Shown piece by piece: positions 7,667-15,756 of a stretch of DNA of 64,000 bases. The stretch is taken from assembly GCF_003234935.1 (NCBI RefSeq), contig NZ_QKSB01000013.1, positions 18,975-82,974 on the forward strand, written 5' to 3'. Made by a program: the position numbers and the translations under genes. This DNA is from Putridiphycobacter roseus. GTDB lineage: Bacteria; Bacteroidota; Bacteroidia; Flavobacteriales_D; Crocinitomicaceae. The notes beneath the pieces were generated by a model, which was not told the DNA's origin, made no database searches, and was given only the letters and a program-made list of their open reading frames with translations. Each line of letters opens with the position of its first letter. The first letter of the stretch is position 1.

Positions 7667-9064
7667 ATGAAACAGAAAGGCGATAATTCAAGAAGAAGAT
7701 TTATAAAGCAAGCTAGTTTGGCTGCTTTAGGACTTTCAGCACCTGTTTCTGCAATGATACAGTTTAAGGCGGTAAATGCCATGATGAGTGCACCGCCGCC
7801 GCCGCCTTTTGGAAATTACAAAGCCTTGGTGTTTGTATTCTTAGGTGGGGGGAATGACTCTTTTAACATGCTTATGCCGAATACTACTTCGGAGTATAAC
7901 GATTATGCAACAACCCGCTCAAACCTCGCCATTCCTCAAAACGACTTGTTTGGAATCGCAGGAAATAATTACGGGTTACATCCAAATTTGGGAGGTATCA
8001 AACAATTGTTTGACCAAGGAGATGCGGCCATGGTTGCAAATGTAGGGACACTGATAGAACCCACTACAGTAAACCAATACCAACAGGGTACAGCGCCTAT
8101 TCCTGTCGGATTATTTTCACACCTCGATCAATACAATCACTGGCATTCTGGTCGTGCTGACCAGAGAGTAAATGTAGGCTGGGGCGGACAAATTGCAGAT
8201 TTATTGGGATCGACCAATATCAACCAAAATATTTCCATGAATGTTTCCTTGTCGGGTTCAAATTTGTTTCAATTTGGCAATCAAACCGTGGAATTTGCCA
8301 TGAACCAGAATGGTCCTAAATTGCCTTTTTATTATAACGAAACATGGGGCAATAACCAAGAACGAAGGGCAATGACCGATAGTTTGTTGGCACACAATTA
8401 TTCCGACCCTTTTCAAAAAACTTATGCGGATACTTTTAGAAAGTCAATTGAGGCGAGTATAGAATTTGAACAAGCTGTAAACAGTTTACCAGGTTTTAAT
8501 ACGGCCTTTTCTGCATCAAGTATTTCTCAAGAAATGGAAATGATTGCTAAAACAATTGCGGTAAGAGATACTTTAGGCTTTGAAAGACAAATATTTTTTG
8601 TGCAACACAATGGCTGGGACCATCATGATGATTTATTGATCAACCATGCCAATGGAATGCAAGAGGTAAATGATGCCATGGTAGAATTTAAAAATGTATT
8701 GGACGAAATGGGCGTCTTCAGTGATGTGACCACTTTTGTAGGGTCAGAATTTGCAAGAACACTGACTTCAAACGGAAACGGAAGTGACCATGCTTGGGGC
8801 GGAAATGCGATTTTAATGGGAGGAGATGTAATTGGAAATAACGTTTACGGAAATTATCCTTCTCTACAAATTAACAGTCCACAATATTTAGATGGTGGCG
8901 TTTTGGTGCCGACCACAGCAACCGATTCCATGTTTTCTGAATTGGCACTTTGGTATGGTGTGGAACCAAACGATTTGTCAACCATTTTTCCGAATGTGGG
9001 TAATTTCCATAATTTGGCCACTTTAAACACACAAAATCCCCCAATGGGATTCATGACCATGTAA
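7667..9064 (+). CDS. DUF1501 family protein with Tat signal
   Basis: The 465-residue protein begins with a twin-arginine signal, SRRRFIKQASLAALGLSAP, so it is expected to be exported folded. Next come a short proline run (APPPPPFGNYK) and the DUF1501 core: VFVFLGGGNDSFNMLMPN, YGLHPNLGGIKQLFDQGDAA, SHLDQYNHWHSGR, HNGWDHHDDLL and GSDHAWGGNAILMGG. The family is related to the alkaline-phosphatase/sulfatase fold, and the conserved Asp/His positions suggest a metal site, but no substrate is known. It sits between DUF1800 (6 bases upstream) and a T9SS discoidin protein (1 base downstream) in one transcription unit. Confidence 0.92.
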   Translation: MKQKGDNSRRRFIKQASLAALGLSAPVSAMIQFKAVNAMMSAPPPPPFGNYKALVFVFLGGGNDSFNMLMPNTTSEYNDYATTRSNLAIPQNDLFGIAGNNYGLHPNLGGIKQLFDQGDAAMVANVGTLIEPTTVNQYQQGTAPIPVGLFSHLDQYNHWHSGRADQRVNVGWGGQIADLLGSTNINQNISMNVSLSGSNLFQFGNQTVEFAMNQNGPKLPFYYNETWGNNQERRAMTDSLLAHNYSDPFQKTYADTFRKSIEASIEFEQAVNSLPGFNTAFSASSISQEMEMIAKTIAVRDTLGFERQIFFVQHNGWDHHDDLLINHANGMQEVNDAMVEFKNVLDEMGVFSDVTTFVGSEFARTLTSNGNGSDHAWGGNAILMGGDVIGNNVYGNYPSLQINSPQYLDGGVLVPTTATDSMFSELALWYGVEPNDLSTIFPNVGNFHNLATLNTQNPPMGFMTM

Positions 9065-9065
9065 G

Positions 9066-9830
9066 ATGAAATATATACTTTCGACCATATTACTCTTTAC
9101 TTTAGCCACCAACGGATTTTCGCAATGCTATCCCGAAAGGCATAATACCACCTGGTTTAACCAATGGATTTCTTGTGAAAAAACGGAGAATCCAAATACA
9201 ACACGACCAGCGTCACATTGGATTATGTATGATTTTGGAACTGAAATGAAAATGTATACATTGAATATTTGGAACATCAATGCACCCGACTTATTGAGTG
9301 ATGGCATACAAAAAGCCAATATAGATTATTCTTCAGATGGCATTACCTGGTTAGAATACGGTGAAGTAACCTTTAACCAAGGTACAGGTGAAAACACCTA
9401 CGAAGGACAAAATGTGTTGAATTTTAATGGAGCTGTAGCAAAGTATTTATTGATTACCAGCGAAAGCAACTACGGTGGAAATTGTGCTGGTTTTGCAGAA
9501 ATGAAATTAGAAGTCGATTCTTTAAAAGTTGTCCCAACAGATCCTTCAGTAACAGATTCCTTGTCAACAGACTCTATTTGTATTGTGGCGGATGTATTTC
9601 CAAATCCAATGATCAATAATGAATTGTACATTACCTTAAACGAACAATGTGTCCACGCCGTTAATTACAATTTGACGGATGCAAATGGTAGAATATTGAT
9701 TCAAAATACACCCATTGCTTTGAATGAAACGGTAGAAATTCTTAAAGGTAAAGAATTGGCTCCGGGGGTTTATATTGTGACTTTATTGTCCAATTATGCC
9801 AAGTCGGAATATAAGATTGTCAAACAATAA
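9066..9830 (+). CDS. Discoidin-like (F5/8 type C) protein with T9SS sorting tail
   Basis: A 254-residue protein with a signal peptide (MKYILSTILLFTLATNGFSQ). The central region, about residues 25-150, has the discoidin/F5-8C pattern: SHWIMYDFGTEMKMYTLNIWN, GIQKANIDYSSDGITWLEYG, and AKYLLITSESNYGGNCAGFAEMKLE. Such jelly-roll domains usually bind carbohydrate. The C-terminus (VFPNPMINNELYI...ANGRILIQN...LAPGVYIVTLLSN) is a type A T9SS signal for secretion and surface attachment. It begins 1 base after the DUF1501 stop and is probably the surface partner of that pair. Confidence 0.85.
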   Translation: MKYILSTILLFTLATNGFSQCYPERHNTTWFNQWISCEKTENPNTTRPASHWIMYDFGTEMKMYTLNIWNINAPDLLSDGIQKANIDYSSDGITWLEYGEVTFNQGTGENTYEGQNVLNFNGAVAKYLLITSESNYGGNCAGFAEMKLEVDSLKVVPTDPSVTDSLSTDSICIVADVFPNPMINNELYITLNEQCVHAVNYNLTDANGRILIQNTPIALNETVEILKGKELAPGVYIVTLLSNYAKSEYKIVKQ

Positions 9831-10029
9831 ATCAGGAATTTTACACTGGTTTTAACGGGTAAATAATCGGAATAGGTTGTTTCCTTCAGGATAAATAAGA
9901 AAAAAATTATGAAAAAATAATTTACGTAATCTTTTTAATAATAGTCGTTTGTGGTATTTTTCAACAGTTTTTATCCTTATTTAGAAAAAAAACGTAACTT
10001 TTTTAACCCAAAGTTCGAATTAAATGAAT

Positions 10030-10037
10030 TAGATTTG
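10030..10037 (+). promoter_or_regulatory. Putative -7 promoter box for the his operon
   Basis: TAGATTTG matches the Bacteroidota -7 consensus TAnnTTTG. It lies 17 bases before the His leader peptide, so the leader would be transcribed. No clear -33 TTTG partner is visible at the usual 19-21-base spacing. Confidence 0.5.
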
Positions 10038-10053
10038 TTGCAACAAACAAAAC

Positions 10054-10116
10054 ATGAATTTCAATCAATTACATCATCATCATTTTCATATTTGCTCTCA
10101 GGCGAACAGGAATTGA
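10054..10116 (+). CDS. hisL: His operon leader peptide (attenuation peptide)
   Basis: A 20-codon frame encodes MNFNQLHHHHFHICSQANRN, with four consecutive His codons (10072-10083) and a fifth at 10087-10089. It lies about 100 bases before hisG and just before a terminator hairpin. Five histidines in six positions is the hallmark of a his leader peptide, where ribosome stalling for lack of charged tRNA-His controls transcription. Stalling at the His codons would leave 10097-10104 free to form the antiterminator. Reading through to the stop at 10114-10116 would cover it. Peptide identity rests on composition and position only. Confidence 0.85.
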   Translation: MNFNQLHHHHFHICSQANRN

Positions 10117-10155
10117 TATAGGTATAATTTAAAAATATTTTCAAACCCGTCTGAG
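10097..10155 (+). promoter_or_regulatory. Antiterminator pairing of the his attenuator
   Basis: CTCAGGCG at 10097-10104 can pair along its full length (one G-U pair) with CGTCTGAG at 10148-10155. The second segment is also the 5' arm of the terminator stem at 10143-10171, so the two structures exclude each other. The first segment lies inside the leader frame, 7 bases after the last His codon, as an attenuator requires. Confidence 0.75.
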
Positions 10156-10179
10156 TAAATCAGATGGGTTTTTTGTTTT
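10143..10179 (+). terminator. Attenuator terminator upstream of hisG
   Basis: AAACCCGTCTGA (10143-10154), loop GTAAA, TCAGATGGGTTT (10160-10171), with one G-U pair. A T-rich tail, TTTTGTTTTC, follows. It lies between the leader peptide and hisG and should stop transcription when histidine is plentiful. Confidence 0.88.
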
Positions 10180-10215
10180 CTATCCTTTTGTTTACTCAGA
10201 TATTTTAATTTAAAA

Positions 10216-11073
10216 ATGAGTAAACTAAAAATTGCAATCCAAAAAAGTGGTCGATTAAGCACAGATTCTATTAACTTATTGAAATCCTGTGGAATTTTTA
10301 TCGACAATGGAAAAGATCAATTAAAAGCAAATGCCACTAATTTTCCATTAGAAGTATTGTACTTAAGGAATGCGGATATCCCACAGTATTTAGAAGATGG
10401 TATTGTAGATATTGGTATAGTGGGAGAAAACCTGTTAATTGAAAAAGAGAAAAAGGTAACTACGGTGCAACAGTTAGGTTTTTCAAAATGTAAATTATCC
10501 TTGGCAGTGCCAAAAAAAGTAGAAGTAGGGGATTTATCTTATTTCGAAGGTAAAAAAATTGCTACTTCTTATCCCAATACTTTGACAAAATTTCTGGAGA
10601 AAAATAGTATTAATGCTGACATTCACCACATTTCAGGTTCGGTAGAAATTGCGCCAAATATTGGCTTGGCAGATGGTATTTGTGATATTGTAAGCTCCGG
10701 AAACACCTTGTTTAAAAATGGACTGAAAGAAAGTATTGTCCTCCTAGAATCTCAGGCAGTACTAGTCAAATCCAATCAATTGGATGTTGAAAAAGAAAAG
10801 TTGCTCGATAAGTTATTGTTTAGAATTAAAGCTGTGCAAAAGGCAGAAAAGTTTAAATATATATTAATGAATGTACCGGATGATAAGGTAGCTGCAATTT
10901 CAAATATTTTACCTGTCTTAAAAAGTCCAACGGTTCTTCCACTGGTAGAAAAAGGGTGGAGTTCTATTCACTCTGTAATTGAAGAAAAAAAATTCTGGGA
11001 GGTTATTGATTCTTTAAAAGAGGCTGGTGCCGAAGATATTTTAATCGTTCCAATTGATAAAATGGTATTATAA
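10216..11073 (+). CDS. hisG: ATP phosphoribosyltransferase (long form)
   Basis: This catalyses the first committed step of histidine synthesis, joining ATP and PRPP to form phosphoribosyl-ATP. At 285 residues it is the long form: a catalytic bilobed part (KIAIQKSGRLSTDSINLL; VDIGIVGENLL; IATSYPNTLTKFLE; the PRPP-site-like EIAPNIGLADGICDIVSSGNTL) and a C-terminal ACT-like regulatory domain, about residues 212-285 (LKSPTVLPLVEKGWSSIHSVIEE...AGAEDILIVPIDKMVL). That domain confers feedback inhibition by histidine in the family and makes a separate HisZ unnecessary. It is first in the operon, 37 bases after the attenuator, and its stop overlaps hisD by 1 base. Confidence 0.96.
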   Translation: MSKLKIAIQKSGRLSTDSINLLKSCGIFIDNGKDQLKANATNFPLEVLYLRNADIPQYLEDGIVDIGIVGENLLIEKEKKVTTVQQLGFSKCKLSLAVPKKVEVGDLSYFEGKKIATSYPNTLTKFLEKNSINADIHHISGSVEIAPNIGLADGICDIVSSGNTLFKNGLKESIVLLESQAVLVKSNQLDVEKEKLLDKLLFRIKAVQKAEKFKYILMNVPDDKVAAISNILPVLKSPTVLPLVEKGWSSIHSVIEEKKFWEVIDSLKEAGAEDILIVPIDKMVL

Positions 11074-12371
11074 TGAAAATAATTGAACAACCCTTAAAAA
11101 GTAATTGGTCAAATTTAGTGAGACGACCGATAATAAAAGAAGAAAAACTGGACAATGCAGTAAGACAGATCATGTTGGATGTTAAGCAAAAAGGAGATTT
11201 GGCTATTTTCCAATACAATGCAAAATTTGATGGCGTCAATCTAGATCGTTTAATTGTTTCTCCAAAAGAAATTGAAGCTGCAATTTTAACGATACCTAAT
11301 CAATTAAAAGCAGCAATTGAAGTGGCTAGAAAAAACATTACTGCTTTTCACCAAAGTCAACATATAGTGGAGCCAATAGTTGAAACTACCAAAGGCGTAA
11401 AATGTTGGCGGAAATCTGTAGCTATTGAAAGTGTGGGACTGTATATTCCTGCAGGTACTGCACCGCTTTTTTCTACCGTACTCATGTTGGGAATTCCAGC
11501 TAAAATTGCAGGGTGTAAAAAAATTGTACTCTGTACTCCTGTCTCAAAGTCGGGGAAAGTTCCAGCTAGTATTTTATATACTGCACAATTGATTGGAGTA
11601 GACATTATTTATAAAATGGGAGGTGCACAAGCAATTGCTGGATTGACTTATGGGACGGAAAGTATTCAAAAAGTAGATAAAATATTTGGACCAGGAAATC
11701 AATTTGTGGCAAAGGCGAAAGAATTTGCGCAACAAGCAGGAATAGCTATTGATTTACCAGCCGGACCAAGTGAATTGTTGATTATTGCTGACCAAACAGC
11801 TGTACCCGAATTTGTTGCTGCCGACTTATTGTCACAAGCAGAACACGGTGTAGACAGTCAAGTGATTTTACTTTCAAATGACAAAGTGATGATCGAAAAA
11901 GTGTTAGCAGAGGTAGTAAAACAATTAGTGGATTTACCAAGACAAGCAATTGCAAAATTGGCCCTTGAAAATAGTAAGGTGATTTTCTTTTCTACGTTAG
12001 AAGATTGTGTACTATTTAGTAATACTTATGCACCCGAACACTTAATACTAGCTGCTACGCAAACTGAAAATTTGGTAGATAAAATTACTAATGCAGGTTC
12101 TGTTTTTATAGGGAATTATAGTTGTGAAAGCGCTGGTGATTATGCCAGCGGAACTAACCATACTTTACCTACTAACGGTTTTGCAAAAACGTATAGTGGT
12201 GTTTCCTTAGATAGTTTTGTTAAAAAAATTACTTTTCAAGAGCTTTCTAAAGAAGGGATTAAGAATATAGGAGAAGCCATAGAGGTGATGGCTACTGAAG
12301 AAAAATTATACGGACATAAAAATGCTGTCACCCTGCGTTTAAATAATTTGGAAGATGAAGAAAATAAGTAA
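11073..12371 (+). CDS. hisD: Histidinol dehydrogenase
   Basis: The 432-residue enzyme makes the last two oxidations, L-histidinol to L-histidine, with NAD and zinc. Signature stretches include KIFGPGNQFVAKAKEFAQ, IDLPAGPSELLIIAD, DLLSQAEHGVDSQVILLS, and NAGSVFIGNYSCESAGDYASGTNHTLPTNGFAKTYSG in adjoining blocks. These hold the Gln/His/Asp/His metal ligands and the catalytic Glu-His expected for the family. It overlaps hisG by 1 base and hisC by 17 bases. Confidence 0.97.
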   Translation: MKIIEQPLKSNWSNLVRRPIIKEEKLDNAVRQIMLDVKQKGDLAIFQYNAKFDGVNLDRLIVSPKEIEAAILTIPNQLKAAIEVARKNITAFHQSQHIVEPIVETTKGVKCWRKSVAIESVGLYIPAGTAPLFSTVLMLGIPAKIAGCKKIVLCTPVSKSGKVPASILYTAQLIGVDIIYKMGGAQAIAGLTYGTESIQKVDKIFGPGNQFVAKAKEFAQQAGIAIDLPAGPSELLIIADQTAVPEFVAADLLSQAEHGVDSQVILLSNDKVMIEKVLAEVVKQLVDLPRQAIAKLALENSKVIFFSTLEDCVLFSNTYAPEHLILAATQTENLVDKITNAGSVFIGNYSCESAGDYASGTNHTLPTNGFAKTYSGVSLDSFVKKITFQELSKEGIKNIGEAIEVMATEEKLYGHKNAVTLRLNNLEDEENK

Positions 12372-13386
12372 ACTAGTTCGTCCCAATATTCTGAATTTAA
12401 CCCCTTACTCCTGTGCAAGGGATGAGTTTAATGGAGAGGATGCCATTTTTTTAGATGCAAACGAAAGTCCCTTTGGTAACTTGAACAGATATCCTGATCC
12501 CTATCAAAATGAATTAAAAAAACACTTGTCCTTAAGTCAATCCATTCCAGAAAATAATATTTTTATAGGCAACGGTAGTGACGAAATTATTGATTTGATT
12601 TTTAGAATATTTTGCAGACCAGGATTAGATAAAGTGATTTCTTTTACCCCAACTTATGGCATGTATGAAGTGTCTGCAAATATCAATGATGTAGCATATA
12701 TTAAAATTCCATTGGATGAGCAGTTTCAAATCCCAAGGAGTGCATTGGAGGCGTTTTATACGGATTCTAAAGTGAAAATTATTTTTATATGCTCGCCTAA
12801 CAATCCAACAGGTAATCTGATGGATCAAAAAGTGATTGCTTCCATCTGTAGTAATTTTCAAGGTATTGTTGTAATCGACGAAGCATATATTGATTTTTGT
12901 GGACAGGCTTCTTGGAATAAATCTATTGCTGATTATTCAAACTTAATTGTACTACAAACATTGAGTAAAGCTTGGGGAGCTGCTGCGATAAGACTAGGTG
13001 TTGCTTACACCAATGACTTTATTAATAGTTTATTAAATAAGGTTAAACCACCCTATAATGTGAGTCAACTCAATCAAGATAAAGCTTTAGAGGTGTTGAA
13101 AAATAAATCTGTTTACGAGAAAAATATATTATGGATTCAACAAGAGAAAAGTAAACTGATAAGCGCTTTAAACCAATTACAAATCGTAGAAAAAATATTC
13201 CCTTCTGAAACCAATTTTATACTGGTCAAAGTAAACCATGCAGAGGCTATTTATCATTATTTATTAGCTAATGGGGTGGTGGTCAGAAATAGGGACAAAA
13301 TTATGGCCAACTCTATTAGGGTTAGTGTCGGTAATGCCAAAGAAAACAATGCTTTGATTAGCGCTTTAAAAAAATATGAAATATGA
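12355..13386 (+). CDS. hisC: Histidinol-phosphate aminotransferase
   Basis: A PLP-dependent class I/II aminotransferase of 343 residues that converts imidazole acetol-phosphate to histidinol-phosphate. Visible marks are FLDANESPFGNLNRYPDP (the N-terminal substrate gate), NIFIGNGSDEIIDLI, the PLP pocket CSPNNPTGNLM and VVIDEAYIDF, and the Schiff-base lysine segment LQTLSKAWGAAAIRLG. Its first 17 bases overlap the end of hisD and its last 4 overlap hisB, consistent with coupled translation. Confidence 0.96.
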   Translation: MKKISKLVRPNILNLTPYSCARDEFNGEDAIFLDANESPFGNLNRYPDPYQNELKKHLSLSQSIPENNIFIGNGSDEIIDLIFRIFCRPGLDKVISFTPTYGMYEVSANINDVAYIKIPLDEQFQIPRSALEAFYTDSKVKIIFICSPNNPTGNLMDQKVIASICSNFQGIVVIDEAYIDFCGQASWNKSIADYSNLIVLQTLSKAWGAAAIRLGVAYTNDFINSLLNKVKPPYNVSQLNQDKALEVLKNKSVYEKNILWIQQEKSKLISALNQLQIVEKIFPSETNFILVKVNHAEAIYHYLLANGVVVRNRDKIMANSIRVSVGNAKENNALISALKKYEI

Positions 13387-14471
13387 AAAAAGTATTATTT
13401 ATAGATAGAGATGGCACCTTAGTCATTGAGCCACCGGTTGATTTTCAGTTGGATAGTTTTGAGAAGTTAGAGTTTTATCCCGGTGTTTTCCAATTTCTTT
13501 CTAGAATTGTCATTGAATTGGATTATGAACTAGTGATGGTAACCAATCAAGATGGTTTGGGGACGAATTCTTTTCCTGAAGAGACTTTTTGGCCGGTACA
13601 AAATAAAATAATTCAAGCATTTAAAAATGAAGGGATAGTATTCGAAGAGGTGCTGATTGATAGAAGTTTTCCTGCAGATAATGCAACAACAAGAAAACCT
13701 AGAACAGGGTTGTTGAATAAGTACTTGTATGGCGACTATGATTTGGGTAATTCTTATGTAATTGGCGATCGATCAAGTGATTTAAAATTGGCAAAAAATC
13801 TAGGCTGTACCGGTATATTTATTGGTGACATGCAAGAGGACGCCATATTGAGTACCAAGAGTTGGGCAGATATTTACTATTTTTTAAAAAATGAAGCACG
13901 TGTGGCTAGTCTGAAAAGGGTAACTAACGAAACCAATATAGATATTGTATTGAATTTGGATGGCAATGGAAAAAATAACATAGATACTGGATTGGCATTT
14001 TTTGATCATATGCTAGAACAAATAGCTAGACATGGAAATATAGATTTAGATATTCAAGTAAAGGGTGATTTGGCAGTTGACGAACACCATACTATTGAAG
14101 ATGTTGCCCTATGTCTAGGAGAGGTTTTTTTAAAAGCTTTAGGATCAAAAAAAGCGATTGAAAGATATGGGTTTTTATTGCCTATGGACGATTGTTTGGC
14201 ACAAGTAGCCATTGATTTTGGCGGTAGACCTTGGTTGGTATGGGCAGCTGATTTTAAGCGGGAAAAAGTAGGGGATATGCCTACAGAAATGTTTATGCAC
14301 TTTTTTAAGTCATTTTCTGACGCCGCAAAATGTAATTTAAACATCCAGGCAAGTGGAACGAATGAACACCATAAAATTGAAGCCATTTTTAAGGGATTTG
14401 CTAAGGCGATAAGAATGGCTATAAAAAAAACAGAGGATTATAAAATACCAAGTACAAAAGGAATATTATGA
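13383..14471 (+). CDS. hisB: Bifunctional histidinol-phosphatase / imidazoleglycerol-phosphate dehydratase
   Basis: A fusion of 362 residues. Residues 1-165 are a HAD phosphatase (FIDRDGTLVIEPP at the start with the nucleophile Asp; VMVTNQDGLGT; YVIGDRSSDLKLAKNLGC). Residues 170-362 are the dehydratase, with the two Mn-binding repeats AFFDHMLEQIARHG / DEHHTIEDVALCLG and FMHFFKSFSD / GTNEHHKIEAIFKGFAKA. It catalyses the sixth and eighth steps of the pathway. The bifunctional form is typical of enterics and many Bacteroidota. It overlaps both neighbours by 4 bases. Confidence 0.97.
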   Translation: MKKVLFIDRDGTLVIEPPVDFQLDSFEKLEFYPGVFQFLSRIVIELDYELVMVTNQDGLGTNSFPEETFWPVQNKIIQAFKNEGIVFEEVLIDRSFPADNATTRKPRTGLLNKYLYGDYDLGNSYVIGDRSSDLKLAKNLGCTGIFIGDMQEDAILSTKSWADIYYFLKNEARVASLKRVTNETNIDIVLNLDGNGKNNIDTGLAFFDHMLEQIARHGNIDLDIQVKGDLAVDEHHTIEDVALCLGEVFLKALGSKKAIERYGFLLPMDDCLAQVAIDFGGRPWLVWAADFKREKVGDMPTEMFMHFFKSFSDAAKCNLNIQASGTNEHHKIEAIFKGFAKAIRMAIKKTEDYKIPSTKGIL

Positions 14472-15046
14472 TAGCGATTATAAATTACAATGCTGGTAAC
14501 ATCAGATCAGTACAAAACGCACTTAAAAATTTAGGGTACCAAAGTGTGATTACTAATGATATTGATGTAATAAAAAATGCAAGTAAAGTAATTCTTCCAG
14601 GCGTTGGTGAAGCAAAGTCCGCAATGCAATTCCTTAAAGAAAAAGGACTAGATGAAGTGATTTTATCCCTAAAACAACCCTTTTTAGGGATCTGTTTAGG
14701 GTTGCAGTTAATGTGTAAACATAGCGAGGAGGGAGACGTGGCATGTTTGGGGATATTTAATGCCAATGTTCGCTTGTTTCCGCCCAGAGATATTGTCCCA
14801 CATATGGGATGGAATAACTTAGTAAAAAGATCTGGGAAACTAACTGCAAATATACAAGCAGAAGAGGATGTGTATTTTGTACATAGCTATTTTGCGGAAA
14901 TAAGCAGAGAAACTACAGCTGTTTGCGACTACATTCAACCATTTTCCGCGGTAATGGAAGACGATAATTTTTATGCCACACAGTTTCATCCAGAAAAATC
15001 TTCAAAAGTAGGGGAGCAAATACTATTAAATTTTTTAAAATTATGA
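14468..15046 (+). CDS. hisH: Imidazole glycerol phosphate synthase, glutamine amidotransferase subunit
   Basis: A class I glutaminase of 192 residues that supplies ammonia to HisF. The oxyanion and nucleophile region reads FLGICLGLQLMCKHS, with the catalytic Cys in GICLG. The His/Glu pair of the triad is in ATQFHPEKSS near the C-terminus. VPHMGWNNL and VHSYFAE are further family marks. The start (ATGATAGCG) overlaps the hisB stop, and the stop overlaps hisA by 4 bases. Confidence 0.96.
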   Translation: MIAIINYNAGNIRSVQNALKNLGYQSVITNDIDVIKNASKVILPGVGEAKSAMQFLKEKGLDEVILSLKQPFLGICLGLQLMCKHSEEGDVACLGIFNANVRLFPPRDIVPHMGWNNLVKRSGKLTANIQAEEDVYFVHSYFAEISRETTAVCDYIQPFSAVMEDDNFYATQFHPEKSSKVGEQILLNFLKL

Positions 15047-15756
15047 GAATAATACCAGCAATAGATATCATAGATGGAAAGTGTATTCGACTGACTAAAG
15101 GTAATTATGATGCAAAAAAAATCTATAATAATCATCCTTTAGAAGTAGCAAAGTCATTTGAAGACCATGGTGTTCAATATTTACATGTAGTGGATTTAGA
15201 TGGAGCCAAGGCGAATAAAGTAGTTAATAATAAAATATTGGAGGAGATAGCTACGCAAACGAATTTAAAGATTGAGTTTGGCGGTGGCATAAGAGGGGAA
15301 GATGATCTAGTAAAAGCTTTTGAAGCCGGTGCCGATCAAGTTATTGTAGGGAGTGTTGCAGTTCAAAAACCAGATGTATTCCTAGATTGGTTGTCTAAAT
15401 TTGGACAAGAAAAAATTATTTTAGGTGCAGATTGTATGAATAGAAAAATAGCGACAAATGCCTGGTTAGCTACCTCCGAAATTGATGTAGTGGATTATAT
15501 TAAAAATTATCGCGACAAAGGCGTCCAACATGTAATATGTACAGAGATTAGTAAAGACGGCATGCTGGCTGGCACCGCTAATGATTTGTACAAAGAAATA
15601 ATAGCGGAAACTAAAGTGGATTTAATTGGGAGTGGTGGCGTTTCTTCCTTGCAAGATTTAGAATTACTAGCCAAATTAGGTTGCGCTGGTGCCATTATAG
15701 GGAAAGCTTTTTACGAAGGGAAAATTACTTTAGAAGATTTAGGAAGGATATGTTAA
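15043..15756 (+). CDS. hisA: ProFAR isomerase
   Basis: A 237-residue TIM barrel that isomerises ProFAR to PRFAR. It begins RIIPAIDIIDGKCIRLTKG with the catalytic Asp of strand 1 (AIDIIDG). It carries the two phosphate-binding half-barrel loops EFGGGIRGEDDLVKAFEAGADQVIVGS and IGSGGVSSLQDLELLAKLGCAGAIIGKA. The second Asp is in CTEISKDGMLAG. These distinguish it from HisF, its downstream neighbour, which it overlaps by 7 bases. Confidence 0.96.
   Translation: MRIIPAIDIIDGKCIRLTKGNYDAKKIYNNHPLEVAKSFEDHGVQYLHVVDLDGAKANKVVNNKILEEIATQTNLKIEFGGGIRGEDDLVKAFEAGADQVIVGSVAVQKPDVFLDWLSKFGQEKIILGADCMNRKIATNAWLATSEIDVVDYIKNYRDKGVQHVICTEISKDGMLAGTANDLYKEIIAETKVDLIGSGGVSSLQDLELLAKLGCAGAIIGKAFYEGKITLEDLGRIC

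Noticed and set aside
10054..10179. T-box or riboswitch for histidine
   Set aside because: No T-box tag, stem I or specifier layout is visible; a five-His leader peptide with a mutually exclusive hairpin explains the structure.
10098..10307. Reverse-strand 69-codon frame across the his leader and hisG start
   Set aside because: It overlaps the leader peptide, attenuator and hisG, and its sequence is low in complexity; the hisL/attenuator reading explains the region better.
14054..14386. Reverse 110-codon frame inside hisB
   Set aside because: Antisense shadow in a conserved catalytic domain; low-complexity translation.
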